Positions 38,601-52,113 of a DNA stretch of 64,000 nt are shown in pieces. Source of the DNA: Euonymus europaeus (taxonomy: Eukaryota; Streptophyta; Magnoliopsida; Celastrales; Celastraceae); the NCBI GenBank assembly GCA_963580455.1, contig OY756964.1, positions 4,588,001 to 4,652,000 on the forward strand, written 5' to 3'. Every line of letters begins with the position of its first letter. The first letter of the stretch is position 1. Made by a program: the position numbers and the translations under genes. The notes under the pieces were generated by a model. The model made no database searches. It worked only from the letters and a program-made list of their open reading frames with translations, and was not told where the DNA came from.

Positions 38601-40574
38601 ATCTATTGATGCAATTTGAAAAACTAAAACCAACTGATCAAAGCATAAGCAGCACAAGATCGATAATTCAGGGAAAATGCAGGCCTAAATTTGAATTCAA
38701 AATCAAAACTACACGTATATAAAAAGATTATCACAATGGTAGAGCAATGAGACATACTAGTAGTCTGACTTTTATTCTCAAAATTGGCTTGTTTCTGCTC
38801 AACAGCATCTCTTCTCAATGCATAATCCTTAGGAAATTGTTCCTCCAACAACTCAGCAAGCACCAAACAAACTTTTGGAAAGCACCTTGGATGCGAACTG
38901 TTACAAATTTTACACCTGATCGTCTGATCTACTGTATTGATGATGCAATTATCACAATATACTGAAAAAAATTTAGGAGAAAATTGGAATAACAGTTAAA
39001 ACGTTTCCAAGCATACATACCTTAAGAAAAGTAATTAAAGTTAAGGGTGCAAGTTTACCATGGCCACAGTTAAGAACAACGGGACGGAAAAGAAGTTGCT
39101 TGCATGCATAGCATAGTACATCGGCAATCGAAATCTGATTGCAGTTTTCATTTAGCTCATTTTGAGGCAAATCTTCCTTTTCAGAAGTGACAGTGTTCTG
39201 AAGTTCAAAACTTTCGCCAGAGAGATTCTGGGAGAAGGTCATGCCATTTTCTTGAATCATGGATATGGATACTAACTGCTCCACATTTGCATTAGAATCT
39301 TTCTTGGCAGAGGAAGGCCGTAAGCATGAATTGGACTCACAAGTTGTGGTACAGGAATTTGCAGAATCCATCAGGTGATTACAATCCCTATCAGCAATCA
39401 ATACGCTTGCATGACCATCGAACTGTGGAGAGAATAAGCCACGTTCATTTTCTTCCTCTACGACAAAAAAAAGAAGAAAAAAAGACAGCAATGTCAAGCT
39501 TCAGATATTAACTAATTATAGCTGATCAGATAGGTTAATTGCTTAGGAACATCAACAGTAGTGAACTTAAAATACTGCGGATCAGCGGTTAGTATGATGA
39601 GATCAAGCCAAAAACTGTAGTCAATACTTTAATTCATCTTTGTCCTGTTAGAAAGAAGGCAAAAAACATAAAAAGCCAATGGTAATGACAATGACTTTGA
39701 GCAGCAATTGATTATCATTCCTATGGTAGAGTTGCAGATGTACAACCTAGAGGTCATAGTGTGGCAGTAAAGTTGCGTACATTCTACCTGTCCTAGACCT
39801 GCCACCGGAGTCTAGTGCACCGGAGTTGTTTACCTACCATTCATACATCATGCACAACAAAGGCAATGTCCTTAGAAAACTAAAAACCATACAAGAAGGA
39901 AAGTAACTAATGTAAAACCAATTACCCATTATCTGTTTTTCTCGCCTCTTGTAGGTAAGAGGATACAACTTGAGGAGCAAGTAATGAAACATCTCACATA
40001 TGGTAGGGAAGTGATAATAAGGATGCCTGCAAATTGGGCAATGGGATCCACGGAGACTACTCATGGATCTATAGACACACCAGAAACAGGCAATGTGACC
40101 ACAAGCTGCCAACAAATAGAAGCAGACAAGAAAAATTAATTAACTCACTAATCAAAACTTTTGAGAAACGAATTCTTTCTGACGAAGCAAGCAGGGCTTA
40201 CATAGCACTATGGGTTTGTACAAAAGATCCCTGCATTGCACACGAAGGAAAAAAATTAGAATACAATTATAAAGAAGATAATGAAAGCTTCCACTCCGTT
40301 TGTTATTGATCTAATTAGGGTTCTAAGCGCACAATAACAAATTGCAATTATCCCGCTCTTCGCGCACACCATAAACATCAAACCAATTTTTCTAAAGAGT
40401 GAAACTTAGAAGATGAACTTCGCAGCGAAAACATCTTGATGAGATTGCATAATGAATATTGAGTTATGAGTGAAAGGTAATTGAACTTCCTAACAACTTA
40501 CAAACACACGCAGCAGAAAAAGGAATCTCGAATGTCCTCCGAATCAGCGGCGGAAACGATTGTGCATCTTCCAT
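35639..40574 (-). CDS. PRT1: PRT1-type E3 ubiquitin ligase (two RINGs and a ZZ finger), exon 1 frame broken
   Basis: Seven minus-strand exons: 40502-40574, 40202-40230, 39926-40105, 39059-39457, 38758-38961, 36649-36761 and 35639-36067. RING 1 spans exons 1-3 (FFCCVCLDLLYKP..CGH, CFWCVYRS, HCPIC). RING 2 spans exons 4-5 (LCYACKQLLFRPVVLNCGH, YCDNCI, RCKIC). A ZZ finger spans exons 6-7 (GCDFCG, YKCKDCEEEIGFDLCGDCY). PRT1 recognises proteins with aromatic N-terminal residues (N-degron pathway) and ubiquitinates them. Exons 2-7 agree in phase. The exon 1 RING frame, however, has no ATG: an in-frame TAA lies just upstream, and the good ATG (40574, MEDAQSFPPLIRR..EIPF) is one base out. The shift maps to or near a T5 run (A5 on +, 40517-40521). 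About 475 residues are expected, longer than the roughly 410 of Arabidopsis. Confidence 0.9.
37365..37400. repeat. G-run, possible G-quadruplex, in PRT1 intron 5
   Basis: A run of 17 G (37372-37388) is preceded by GGGGA and followed by TT, six G, TT and GG. It lies on the strand opposite to the PRT1 transcript. The exact run length may be unreliable in any assembly. Confidence 0.85.
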
Positions 40575-42386
40575 TGGAAATGCGATCGTATTAATCTGGA
40601 AGTCCCGGGACGTAGAGGGGAAGAGAGTTTTTTTGGCGAACGAAAATGGAAGAATACTCGCAGAGAAAGACAGCTGGAGGTAGAGCAATATATGGATATT
40701 CTCTCTGGCGAATTCACTTTTCACTTGGGTTTTCACGTAATTTGTGTTTGGATAATTATTTGTTAGATTGCAATGGATATTTTATTATTTTTTAACAAAA
40801 TGGGTGCTGTTTATTTTTAAAAGAACACGTAAAAAACGATTCGATATGTACACGTGTCAATATTTTGATGGCACAATAAATACTGCGTCCTTTGTAAGCC
40901 GGGGCATCGCCCTTATTTATTTTTTATTTTTCAGGATCGCTGTGCATTTCTTAAAAATAATTTTTCTTTTTATTTTGTAAGTCATTGCAGATGTTATATA
41001 TTGGATATTTCTTTATTCTTGATACAGGAAGTTTATTTTCTGACAATGTTTATCGAGATTTATCCTCATATATGATAATTGATAATTTATTTTAATATAA
41101 GCTCGCTTATTATAATAAAAAAACTCCTCAAACGGTGGGTGATTTTTTGTTTTATTCTATCAAAAATCGCTTTATTGTGTATTATGGTATTCTTACCTTG
41201 CACAATGCATTGCTATTTTAGTACTCGCTTCAGGTGAACCATATTTATGATCTCGCTCTCGATTCTGCATTTAGATTCACATGCTCTCGCAACTTAACAT
41301 GCATATTGCGAGGGTGGAGTTCAGAGTGGCAGACTCAAATGAGTTTCTTCTCAGTTCTCACAAAAAGAAAGTGAAGTAAACAATATTCAAGTACAAAACT
41401 TCCGCGATGGGGTGATAAAATGTACACGGATCTTACTCAACATAATATCATCTTGAGTACCCCTGCAAGATGCACTACATTTCTATGTTTGCCACCTTCT
41501 TCACAAACCATTTTGTGAGATGAAATCGCCTAATACTTCACTATCCTTTTCGAGCAGTCAAAGATCAGAAACTCTATGAACGCACATGTAAAGAATGATA
41601 CGAGTTACATGTAAGTGAATATGGTTCTTGTTTTAATTATCTATATAATGTTACCTTTTTAGCACGTCTTCCTCCGGTGCATACCTAATTCTTTGAAAGT
41701 CCTTGACGAACTCTAAAAAAAATCATTTAAAAAAAAAACGTCTTTAGGAGGCGAGTGTTAATTTTTTACCCATTCAGACAACTATAATACTTGTACCTTT
41801 TTAAAAAAATATGAGACCCTAGAAATTCGAAAACCTTAAACGGCAGCCCGTGTTGTCAAGCCCAGGGACGCCACTCTTCCTATTTTGCACGAGCACAATG
41901 CATAGGCCGTAGACAGTGTATCTACTAATATTTTAATGAACACACTTTCACCACAATAAGGGAATAACAGTTAACTGTGACAGAAGAAAACCATGAAAAC
42001 CAAATTTACAACTAAAAGCTTATTGAAAACCTTCCTCAATAACAAAAAGACATTATTTAAACCAGAGAGATACTCATGTATACCTGGTGTAAGACCCAAG
42101 TCCGGGCAGCTGGGTAACAAACATCACAAACTCATGGTCTTTGAGTTACTTCTAGTACCTAGCATTTTCCGGGACATGCTGCTTAACATCCTTCTCTTGA
42201 TCATCGGAAATAAAATATACAACCAAATTTCCACAAAATAAATCGACATTGTTTACTAGATAGAAAATTTATGATTCAGAAAATATAGCATAAATGGTTC
42301 GATTACCCAGCTATGAGCTATCACTTTTATCGCAGATTTCTGTGGATTGTATGTAGTAACCAAAGACTAGCACCATTTGTGGGGCT
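40575..42386. other. PRT1 promoter side, intergenic, LUH 3' flank
   Basis: AT-rich with no supported gene. The left part is the upstream region of PRT1; the right end should include the 3' UTR of the LEUNIG-type gene. Confidence 0.55.
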
Positions 42387-45300
42387 TTATTTCCATAATT
42401 TAACAGAACTGTCATGGCTTGCAGAAGCTATCATTCCGGTGGCTGATGCCTGCGCCAAAGCTGAAATTATATTCTCATGCACTGGAATGGTCATGCTCTT
42501 ATTCTCAGCCATGTTCCACAGCTCTAATGCCTGGACAACGGTCAAAAGTTATGTCAGCCATATAAAGCATTTCAAACATCTCCGAAGTAGAACATCAAAA
42601 TGGTAAAATCTTGATCCAACTCGAAGTTCAAACAAATTGACACGACAAAAGCATTGACATTGTAATAGAATATTCATGAATATGAAATTACGAGTTACGA
42701 GTTTCATCATTTGAAAATATGGTAAGATCTGCAATTGTCAAAGAACTAAATAAAGTATTAACAAAAAAATAAGAGTGCCAATTAATTTTGAGATCTCTAC
42801 TTTAATCAAATTTAAAAAATTTAAGTAGAATATAGTGAATGGTTTTCCTAGTGAACATCATCACCCTCTGGTTAATATAATAAATTTTCTTTAAAAAGAA
42901 TTTCCAAAAGAGGTACAAGGACTACCGAGATTCCTCCGATCACTAAGAGCATTGAATAACTCGGGTGAAAAACACAGGAATGGAATTGGTTTCCACTGGA
43001 GCTGAGCTCCTGAATGCACTCTCCTGAGGCGATTGACCATATCTTTACCAAGTTCTGACTGACAGATGCTAAATAATCTCCATTTGCATCCCAGCATATG
43101 TAGTTTACAATTTCAGAGTGACCCTGCACTTAGGATGATATAATTATAAAAACTAGCAAATACAATTAGATCCTTGTTTGGGAAAAGAAATATCGACAAG
43201 AATGCTCAAATCAATTACCCAACTTCATACCACATTTATGAAAAGGAAATCATTATTTCATCTGCATACCTGGAAATAATGTGTTTGCCTGTCTGTTTCC
43301 ACATCAAAGATGGCCACTATTTTATCTGAAGCTGCAGCCAGCAGTTTTCCAATTCTTGGTTGGAATCTCACCTGTGCATTACCTCCCTAGAAAACCAATG
43401 GATGATTGAAATTACTTTTAGTGAGGCATGGGTAAAATTTCATAGTTCATTTATCTTATGCCAGGCCGAGGAGCCATTTTTTGGAATAGTTTGTTGAGGA
43501 CCAATGCGCTTGACTAATCCCAGCATCCCATACCACTTTTGGCTCTTTTTAACTTAGAAATTTTTGCTATAAGAAAAATAGAGGAATGAAAATCATTTCC
43601 CCGTGCTGCTGCTTCATAAAGAATTAAAGCATAGTGTTGTTACCGTTGTAAAACTGTCTTATCTAAACTGAAATGATTTAAACAAAGAGCTATCAAATGT
43701 AAAGAAATTAAGTAATTAACAACAGACCTTAGAAATGCGAGTACGAGAGAATGCATTGATATTCCAATACTGAATTTCATTGTCACGATCGCAGAAACAG
43801 AAAAGATCAGTCTTCTTGGGGTGGAAGTCGAGAGACATGACAGATGCACTGTGCCCTGTATAGGATTGCAAAGAATAGCTTGGCTGCAATAAATGACTTT
43901 TGAGTGAGCGCGCACATAATTTTTTTAACAAATTTACAGTGGATTTTTATTAATTTTTTGCTCGTTAGGAATTTAAATTAGGAAAACCAGGTCTACATGT
44001 TGAATAGAAATAATAATGTTTCTGAGCCTATACAACATTTAACAAACATGTTTGTTTTAATGCGGAAGAGAAAAATATACTCACATTCGCCGCATCCCAT
44101 AATCGCACTGATTTATCGAATGAAGCTGTTGCCAGCTGAGTTGAATTGGGCCTAAAACGGACATCTGTAATCATTAACTTGTGTTCTTCAGGGGTGCTTT
44201 CTGTTTGCAAGGTATCCATGTTCCAAACGACAACCTAATACACATAAGAAATGTGCAAATATCCAGACAATCTTTTGGGTAAGTTTTTATCATCCAATAA
44301 TGCTCAAGCCATTGGCACAGAGACTAAATAAGACAGAAAGAAACGTCCTAAATATTAAAAAACGATACTAAAATGCAAGATGCTGTACCAAAGACTCGAG
44401 CAAGTCCCCTGTCATATCCTTAAACAAAGATACAGCTCCTCACCAGTGCCAAAGAGTCAAAAGCCTAATGGCTCACATTCGCGTGAGGAGAAACCTCAAA
44501 AGCATATATTAAGATATATTTTTTAGGCAGCCTTAACATAGATTAGAACAATGAAACATTAATTCAGGACTAGCACGTACTCATGCTTGTAGGCTTGCTA
44601 GCAGAACATCTATTCATTATACTGCTTAACATAGTCCTCAATTGTAATATTCGGCATCTACCTTAACTCGAACAATACCTTCTTGCCATATCCAGCACTG
44701 GCCAATAACTTTCCATCTGAAGAAAAATGGCAGCAAGTAACATTGCTACTTGTCCGTATGCAACCAACCTCGCCAAATGTAAAACCTGGCATGGGCAGTA
44801 GCCAGTAGGGCTATAGGAAATGAATAGTGCAAGAATTAATTAAAAAAGGGCCTAAAAGAATGTGATGGAACGCTAATTACCTTTAGAAGACTCTTTGGAG
44901 TGGTCTGCAGCATTTTGTTTTAACGTTCCTCCATATAAATCCCTTCCATTGCCAGCATCATGAGAAAGGATTGAATCCATGTTGTCATCTAAAGCAACGT
45001 CTCCAAACCGCTCAATTTCATCCTGTAAAAAGAAAACAAAAAAAAATCATTAGAAACATATTAATGGGGATAATTTGTTAATTTCCAACGCCACTTTGCA
45101 CACTATCTTCAATAGGGAGCCAATGAATTTAAAGTTAAAGAAAAAAATTCACAAGACCATTTCCAAGTCTAGGCAAAAAGTCAATGCTATAAATTTATGA
45201 TTTTCCTACTATAATCACCCCTGAGCCAAAGGACCAGGTATCAAATACTTACCTTTGAAGGATGTATGGAAAATGAAAGTGCCCAAAATGATGGCTCCCT

Positions 45301-48300
45301 TCACTCTGACCATAAAAGAGAGAGTGCTAATAACTTATAACCTTCTAAAAGGAGGAATCAAGGATAAAATAAGAAATGATAGGACATAATTATTCAATTT
45401 ACTTGGTAGAACAAGCTAACAGAATTTGCATAATTTCTGGTGCAAATGATGTGGGTGATTGTCTATCAGCGGAGGAAGCTTTTATGGCATGGAACTTTTG
45501 TAAAGGTGCCATTTAAAGGGAAACAAGTGGTGCCTCCATTCCTTGAGCTATCTTTTGGATTTATCAAGAAGAATGAAACCAAAGGATTTTCCAATGTCGA
45601 AGGAATGTCTTTCGAATTGTTGTTTTCAAAACAACACCTTTTGAATAGTTTAAGAATAGATGAATGTACTCAGCATAGTTATAACATCAATGCAGATGGG
45701 TGTTTTTGATGAATGGATCTGATATCTTGTAGATGACGGGACAAATACCCTTGATGCCCCGTTAAAATATTAATATTTTTTTGCTGATTAAAAAAAAAAA
45801 AGTTTCTAGGTTAAAGGGGGATGGTTCAGATGAGAAATGCAGTAATTAACGCAACTAAGTTTGTTGACACTGTACAGCCATTCGGAGAATAAAATGTTAA
45901 ATTGATACCATTACCGACACATTGAACTACCATTTGAAAACAAAACATTAAATACATTAAGGAAATATAGACGCATGAACAAGCCAAGCATGAATTCATT
46001 CCAGCTAATTTGTCAAAAGTTAAAGAGCTCCAACCTGGCCTGAGCCTATCTCAAATTGAGCTTAGACATAAGAAAATATTGTTTTTGAGCTTCGTTCACT
46101 TATACTGCGATGGGTTAAATCATGTTCATTGATATTAAATGACGTTGTTCGTGAGTATTTAACAAGTTCATTCACAAATATTCAACGAGCTGACTCATGA
46201 GTTGGCAACAAGCCCATTCACCAACTATAAAAAAAGGATAAAAAGTATTTAATCAGGCAATCTTGCAATGAACAACCAAAAAAAACATTTAATAAACTAA
46301 CAAGCGAATCACAACCTTCAATAGTGAATAGAGATGGAAATATACAGATAACAATATATTATTGAGATCTAATTGTTCCATATGTTTAGGGTATCCTACA
46401 GTAGCACAAGCATTAAATGAATGGACAAAACACCAGCTGTGCAACAAAATTGACATACCAGCAGATTGGAAGATGATGCAAGACCACTGGTGCCATCTGG
46501 ACCATAAATTAATGAGCTTTTCGACACACTGCTTACATGCTTCAAACCACTTGCGGTATTAATTCCCTCACCAGGTGTGTGAGTAGAAGGAGGTGAGTTT
46601 GGTGAAGGACCCACTGTATTTCCTGTACCTGTACTGTTGGCAGCTCCAGAAGAAGAGTGTTGTTTCCTCTTCCTATTATTCTGCAGCCAGTCATAATATA
46701 TAGATCAATTCATCCAAACTCCATTGCAAATCCTCTGACTACAAAAAGATATTAAGACAAAACAGTTTTCATTTCAGCAGGAAACTGCATATTCAGTGGG
46801 AATAGTTCAGAGTTAAGCTCGTCGAAATGACATCTGACTACAAAAAGATATTAAGGTGAAAGTATGCATTCCAGCTGGAAACTGCATTTTCCATTAGAAC
46901 AGTTCACAGTTTAGCTAGCAAAATGACATCATTTCAATTAACTCAAACAATTTCTACCTGTTGCAGTTGCTGCTGCATTTGGTCCTGCTGTTGAGATGAA
47001 GCTTGCTGCATCTGGGCCATCTTCATCTGTTCAAAACCCGACAGACTTAGAATAAAGCATTTACAAGACTATTCAATTCATTACGAGTAATAGGTGAATA
47101 AAACTCTGGCTTCAATCAATACAGAAGTAATGATGTACAAAATATTTCAAAGATAGAACCAACAACAATTCAATATACAATATTAACCTGAGAATTTTAA
47201 TGAAGGGCACGTTGCGGGGGAGGGGGAAGAATTTATTCCAATGACATGCTGAAAATGAATGACAACAGAAATTTAAGAAGTAAAGCATAGCATGCAATAA
47301 AGATAAAGCACCATCTTTTTTGATGCACGAAAAGTGACATTAACACTGCTTTTTCCACTAGAAAACTTTCACCTAAAACCAAAAATCGCTTATTTGACTA
47401 TGCCCTAAATTGTAAAGTGCCCACTTCAAAACGAGCACAGTTCTTTCCTTCTGAAACTTAATAAATCAAGCGTGAAAAGTAGTCAATATTCTAGTAATAT
47501 TACCTCACTATGTTGTAGCTCTTCGATCAATGTTGACCATGAGTCATGATCGTAGCCAAGTTATGAGACATTATAAGTTTACATTTAATGATGTGAGAGT
47601 TCACTATATAAGTCTATAATGAGGAGAAGCTTGATTTCTCAACTGAAATAAATGGCCAGAAGTCAACCAAGAAAATGTAGCTTAGTCCAACAAAGCCTTC
47701 ATCCCAAACTAGACCTTCTAATGCCTACGTTGCTACCCTTGGAGTTCAGAGTAAAAGTAAACTCAAGGAACTAGGGGTCAACAGCACAAATAATACTATT
47801 TCTTTAGTTGATTATATTCATTAAATCTCATGCAGCAATGCCTCATTCTTCAGATTGTACAAAGACCTTTGGGGAATTTGCCTGCACTGGAGAGCATACA
47901 GATCCGTCATTTCGAGTGGATTGACCATCTGTCGCATTTAAGCTACCTCTAGCAAATTGATGAAACCTTCGAGCATCCAAATCTCCATAGCTAGTTGAAT
48001 TTCCAAGGTTATTTTGTGCCTGAGCCTGTGCCATGACCTGCTGTTGGTGTGATGCCAACAGATATTGGTTTTGGGTCTGCAGACTAGGCTTCTGCAGCTG
48101 AACACCCAAATTTGGACGTAATTGGTCAATTCCCTACATCATTTGGTAAGCGAACAATATTCAGATAATCATGTGCGTGCATTTACTTAGCGGGAAAAAA
48201 ATTAAGGACAAATAAACTAAAACTTACAGTTAGGGGCCAACCCTTTAATGGAAGACCTTGGTTTAATCCTGACAAAGAAGGTAATGGAGTTATGAAACTC

Positions 48301-49948
48301 AATTGATTATAGATCCTCACTTGAAAGAAAATTTCACAACTTAAAGAATGCACGGAATACAAGGAGATACTTATTTCAAGTAAAGTTAATGTTAACAAAG
48401 GGGAAGGGCAATTTACATTTTCTAATCTCTACAGAAATTTGGATGGCAGGTAAGGAGGAGAATCAACCCATTCCAACAAAAATTAGTACAATTACCTGCA
48501 CCACCAAGTCTCGATTTTGACTGAAGAATCGCTTGTCCATAAATGGATGAGGGATCCATTGGCAAACTTTTTTGAGGTGCACCAAGGTTAACTTCACTTT
48601 TGACATCCTACAGAATCAATGAATTAAATAATAAGCATCATATAATAGATTATCCAATTAACAAAGATGAAAAGCAGCAAATCATTAGAAGTTAAGCATC
48701 ATGCAAGTGGTTACAGTGATCAATGAAGTCCGCGCCTGCATTTGCTGCAAAGCTGCAGTCACATTCCCGGAGTTACCTTGTACAAGCTGGCTGAATTGTC
48801 AACAAGAAAGAAGAACAACCAGCTTAAACAAATGTAAAAGTAGATCTCAAACTTACATGTTAGAAACTGAAAGGAATTACCCTTGAAGGCTGGTCGCAGG
48901 TTTCAAAAGATTCATCCTATTTGCATCAATAAGACCAGAGGAGGTCTCTGAATCTATCGAATGAGGGTGTTTCACACGTTCTTCATACATTTTCATGGCC
49001 AACATGCTGCTTGATGGCTGTCCCATCATTCCTTCAGAGTTGATAGGGTTTGCAGAACCAACAACAGCAGGACGATTAGGATCCCTTCTTTGCAACTGTG
49101 CATTATGTTGCTGCATGAGTTGTAACTGCTGCATTTGCAGCTGTTGTTGCTCCCTTGCCTTAATTTGCTGAGCCTATTTTTCAAAGATCAAACCCATGAA
49201 AAGAGAAAAATTAGAGCACACGGACATCGAGATTCGTACTCAACTAGTTGAAAGAAAAACAAATCAAATACAAAACAAAACAAAAAAAGGCACCTCCAAA
49301 TAAGCCGCGGCAGTCTCAGAGTGTTTCTCATTTGTCCTTGCAATAAATATGTCCCAGAAGACAGACCACCATTCAAAGAGAAACCCTCCGGGTGCATCAA
49401 TTGCTGCACAAGCAAACTCAAACTTATATGCCATGCTAAACCTTTGCTTCTAAACTCTAGCTAATTGACACAGCTCATCCAGCTACTAGCAATCAACACC
49501 ACTGAGATATTCCACAATATAACTGATCAAAGAGAACTTGGAAACTTTCATTAAACAAGAATGACATAACAATTTTAAGCTACCCAATTATTTCCTAAAG
49601 GGGAATAATGGTCACAATTAATTTTAATATGAGACTCCTGTCAAGATCGATACGAACATTACCTACTGGATCTGTTGCAACCTTTCCCTCAGCCATAAAA
49701 GCTTTAGCAGAAGCATGTAATTTTCTTTTCAACAAATAATCATGAATATACACATCAAGCCTACAACAAGGAGAGGCAATGTCAGCCTTAGCATTAATCA
49801 GAACCACTGAAAGGCATCAGACAGAAAACCCAAAAAAGTAAATTAACTTAATTAACATATAATTGACTTGGTAAGTAAAACAGTAACAGAAAAAGATAAA
49901 TGAATTCCATACATACATCTTATCCGCCTCCCAATTACTCTGTGCCAT
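42387..49948 (-). CDS. LUH: LEUNIG_HOMOLOG-type Groucho/Tup1 corepressor
   Basis: Seventeen minus-strand exons join in phase to 2334 bp, 777 residues: 49917-49948, 49663-49760, 49294-49403, 48881-49173, 48715-48790, 48496-48607, 48228-48268, 47867-48133, 46958-47026, 46459-46680, 44881-45022, 44679-44785, 44085-44234, 43728-43883, 43270-43386, 42926-43123 and 42387-42530. The N-terminal LUFS domain holds a LisH motif ([20 protein letters not shown]) and [22 protein letters not shown]-rich middle follows (about 80-390). The end is a WD40 propeller from about residue 488 ([51 protein letters not shown]). With SEUSS partners such proteins repress transcription in flower, mucilage and embryo development. 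The match is to LUH rather than LUG by the N-terminus [16 protein letters not shown]. Spacing of introns and open frames suggest an intact gene. Confidence 0.96.
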
Positions 49949-51478
49949 ATCGCCTTTTATTGAGCCAACCCAAAAAATCACAAGATATCACTGCTTTTAT
50001 CTGCAATAAAGTTAGCAATTGCTTCAGATCTCTCAAGCAACCAAAGAATCTATATAAGCAAATAACAATCAATATGCAACACTCGCTGGTGGATTGCGAG
50101 GTACTAAAGCGAAAGCATAATGAGAAGTCAATTGAGATACTGCTGATATAAGTTATCCAAGCAGAAAATTAATCAACTCAATTATCCCTCATAAATGTAC
50201 AGGGATAAGTTCAAATGCAACTATCAAACCTATCTAAAGCGAAACCTCAAAATTATTTTCTGTCTCTTTTTGGCAAAACTCTCTCCTCAGCCAAACAAGC
50301 TGAAATTGAAAGCGAAATTCGTGGAATTCCATCTCATAACCATACCAATGCAGCGGATCAGATACTAGAATATGATACAGCAAGCGAAGATCTCCGCAAG
50401 AAAAATCCTGCCACAAAATTCACAGCAATTCAGCGCAATTACAATTATATTAAACAAAAACCGCCATTCATATGAATCAGACTGAGAAGCCCTACTTTTG
50501 AGTGATCCAAGAGTGACGACTGTAACGTTACAATTCTTTTAGCTGAGAAAACTTTGTCAAATTCGTCAAGCCAGTTGTCAATTCTCTGTAAGAGAGAAAC
50601 AACACAGAGTCACCGAGCAGGTGCAGCTACAGCCTACAACAAACAGTGCTTAAAAACAAACGAGAAAGAAAAAGAAAAAGAAAGAAAAAGAGGTTTGGGA
50701 GAATCAGAAACCAAAAGATATTTTGAACAAAGCTTATTTATTTACGAGGGGGCCAACGCCAAAGCAACGCGAGACTACGTCAGGAACTTTCCGTTTTATA
50801 AGACTTAGGTTCGGTGAAGAAAAGCAATCGAGGTTTAACAGGTTCGGTAATGCATTGGCTTTTAAAAACGTCGGGACGTGAACACGCGCGAGCCCGACGT
50901 GGGCCCAAGTAGGGGAAGGAGAAGACGTTCGACGTTTAAGTTTTAACAATAAAGTGGTCGCAGAAACCCAAGATGAGTGTGATTCTGGTGTCATGACATC
51001 GACACACGTGATCTTCAAGTCTCAAAGTGTTGTGACGTGGCAAGAAAATCCAAACGAAATTTAATTCAAAATTCCCACCGCATTTTTCCTTTGCTTCTAT
51101 AAATAATAATCGGGAATTTAGGCAGATACTGAAATGGTCTAAATATAGCAACAATAGATATTCCGAATTTCCGATCGTTTTTTTTTTTTTGATGAAATTT
51201 CCGATGGTGTTTGTTTCCTTGAACGAAAATAATGTTAATTATTATTTTACATAAGACCGCGTAACTTCAAATGATGGGCCAGGCCTACATTTGTGAAAAT
51301 TTAATTTATTATTAGCCCAGCCCATCTTAGGAGTTCGGTAGTGTACAGTGTACTTTTGTACATGACTTCTACATCAGACCTAACCCGGCCCAATAAAATA
51401 TGTGGGAATTGGGATCACTAAGCAACGCACTTATTAGTTATTAGGGTTAATTATATCTTTTACTAACGAAAGAGAGAT
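49949..51478. other. LUH leader and promoter side, intergenic
   Basis: Contains the LUH upstream region with an AAAGA-rich tract on + (about 50665-50692), a TTTC-rich strand in the LUH sense, typical of plant leaders. From 50.9 to 51.48 kb no gene is seen. Confidence 0.5.
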
Positions 51479-51859
51479 TGTCACACTTTGGCCATCAAAA
51501 GTGCATTTGTTGTCGCTCAAGCACCTCAATTTAGGCCTCCTGTGGCAGCCAATCCAGACAACTCTTTTGCTGGGAGTCTGTCAACTAGAGATGAAGCAGT
51601 TAAAGTGGCTGATAAAGTGGAGTGTGGGGAGAAATCTACTTAGCTTGTAGAGGTTAAGATATCGGAGAAAACTACCATAAATGAAAAGGTCATGCCATCA
51701 TCAGCGGCAGATCCACTTAGAAATGCGAAGAGCAAAGTACAAGAGGAGATATGCTGTGAATTTGCAGCCATAATGGCAACGGCTACGTTACGTGCAAGTG
51801 AGGCTGCAGCACTTGCTGCTACAAAAAGATTGACACAACGCTATGGGCATCTAACATAA
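51479..51859 (+). pseudogene. Coding fragment with in-frame stop, family not named
   Basis: One frame reads through about 125 codons, broken only by a TAG at 51641-51643 (..ECGEKST stop LVEVKISEKTT..) and ending at TAA 51857-51859 after ATKRLTQRYGHLT. The composition and the segment EEICCEFAAIMATATLRASE look like a real protein C-terminus. No intron is needed, which would suit a retrocopy or a relic last exon. I could not name the source gene. Confidence 0.5.
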
Positions 51860-52113
51860 TTCAGATGTTGGTTCTACATGTTACAAATTTAAATAGATAA
51901 AATTAGAAAGCCAAGTATGTCATTTATTGAGACAAGAATACAAACTCATGGGATGCAATATAACACTTCATGAATTGTAACGTATACTATAGTGTGATTC
52001 TCACTCGAACAAAACTTGATATTCTAATCAATTCATCTATTTCAAAGAATTGGCGCATAAAACAATACAACAGCAAAAAATTACAACAGCAGAATATTCT
52101 AGCTGTGCACGGG

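Noticed and set aside
40498..40574. Alternative PRT1 exon 1 ending AA|GTTGTT, which keeps the ATG frame (..SAACVCK|DLLYKP).
   Set aside because: It needs a poor donor and loses the first RING cysteine, while the TT|GTAAGT donor restores CCVC exactly; I prefer the frameshift explanation.
45440..45709. 89-codon plus-strand open frame.
   Set aside because: It lies inside the LUH intron between exons 10 and 11, has no known motif and no splice or promoter support.
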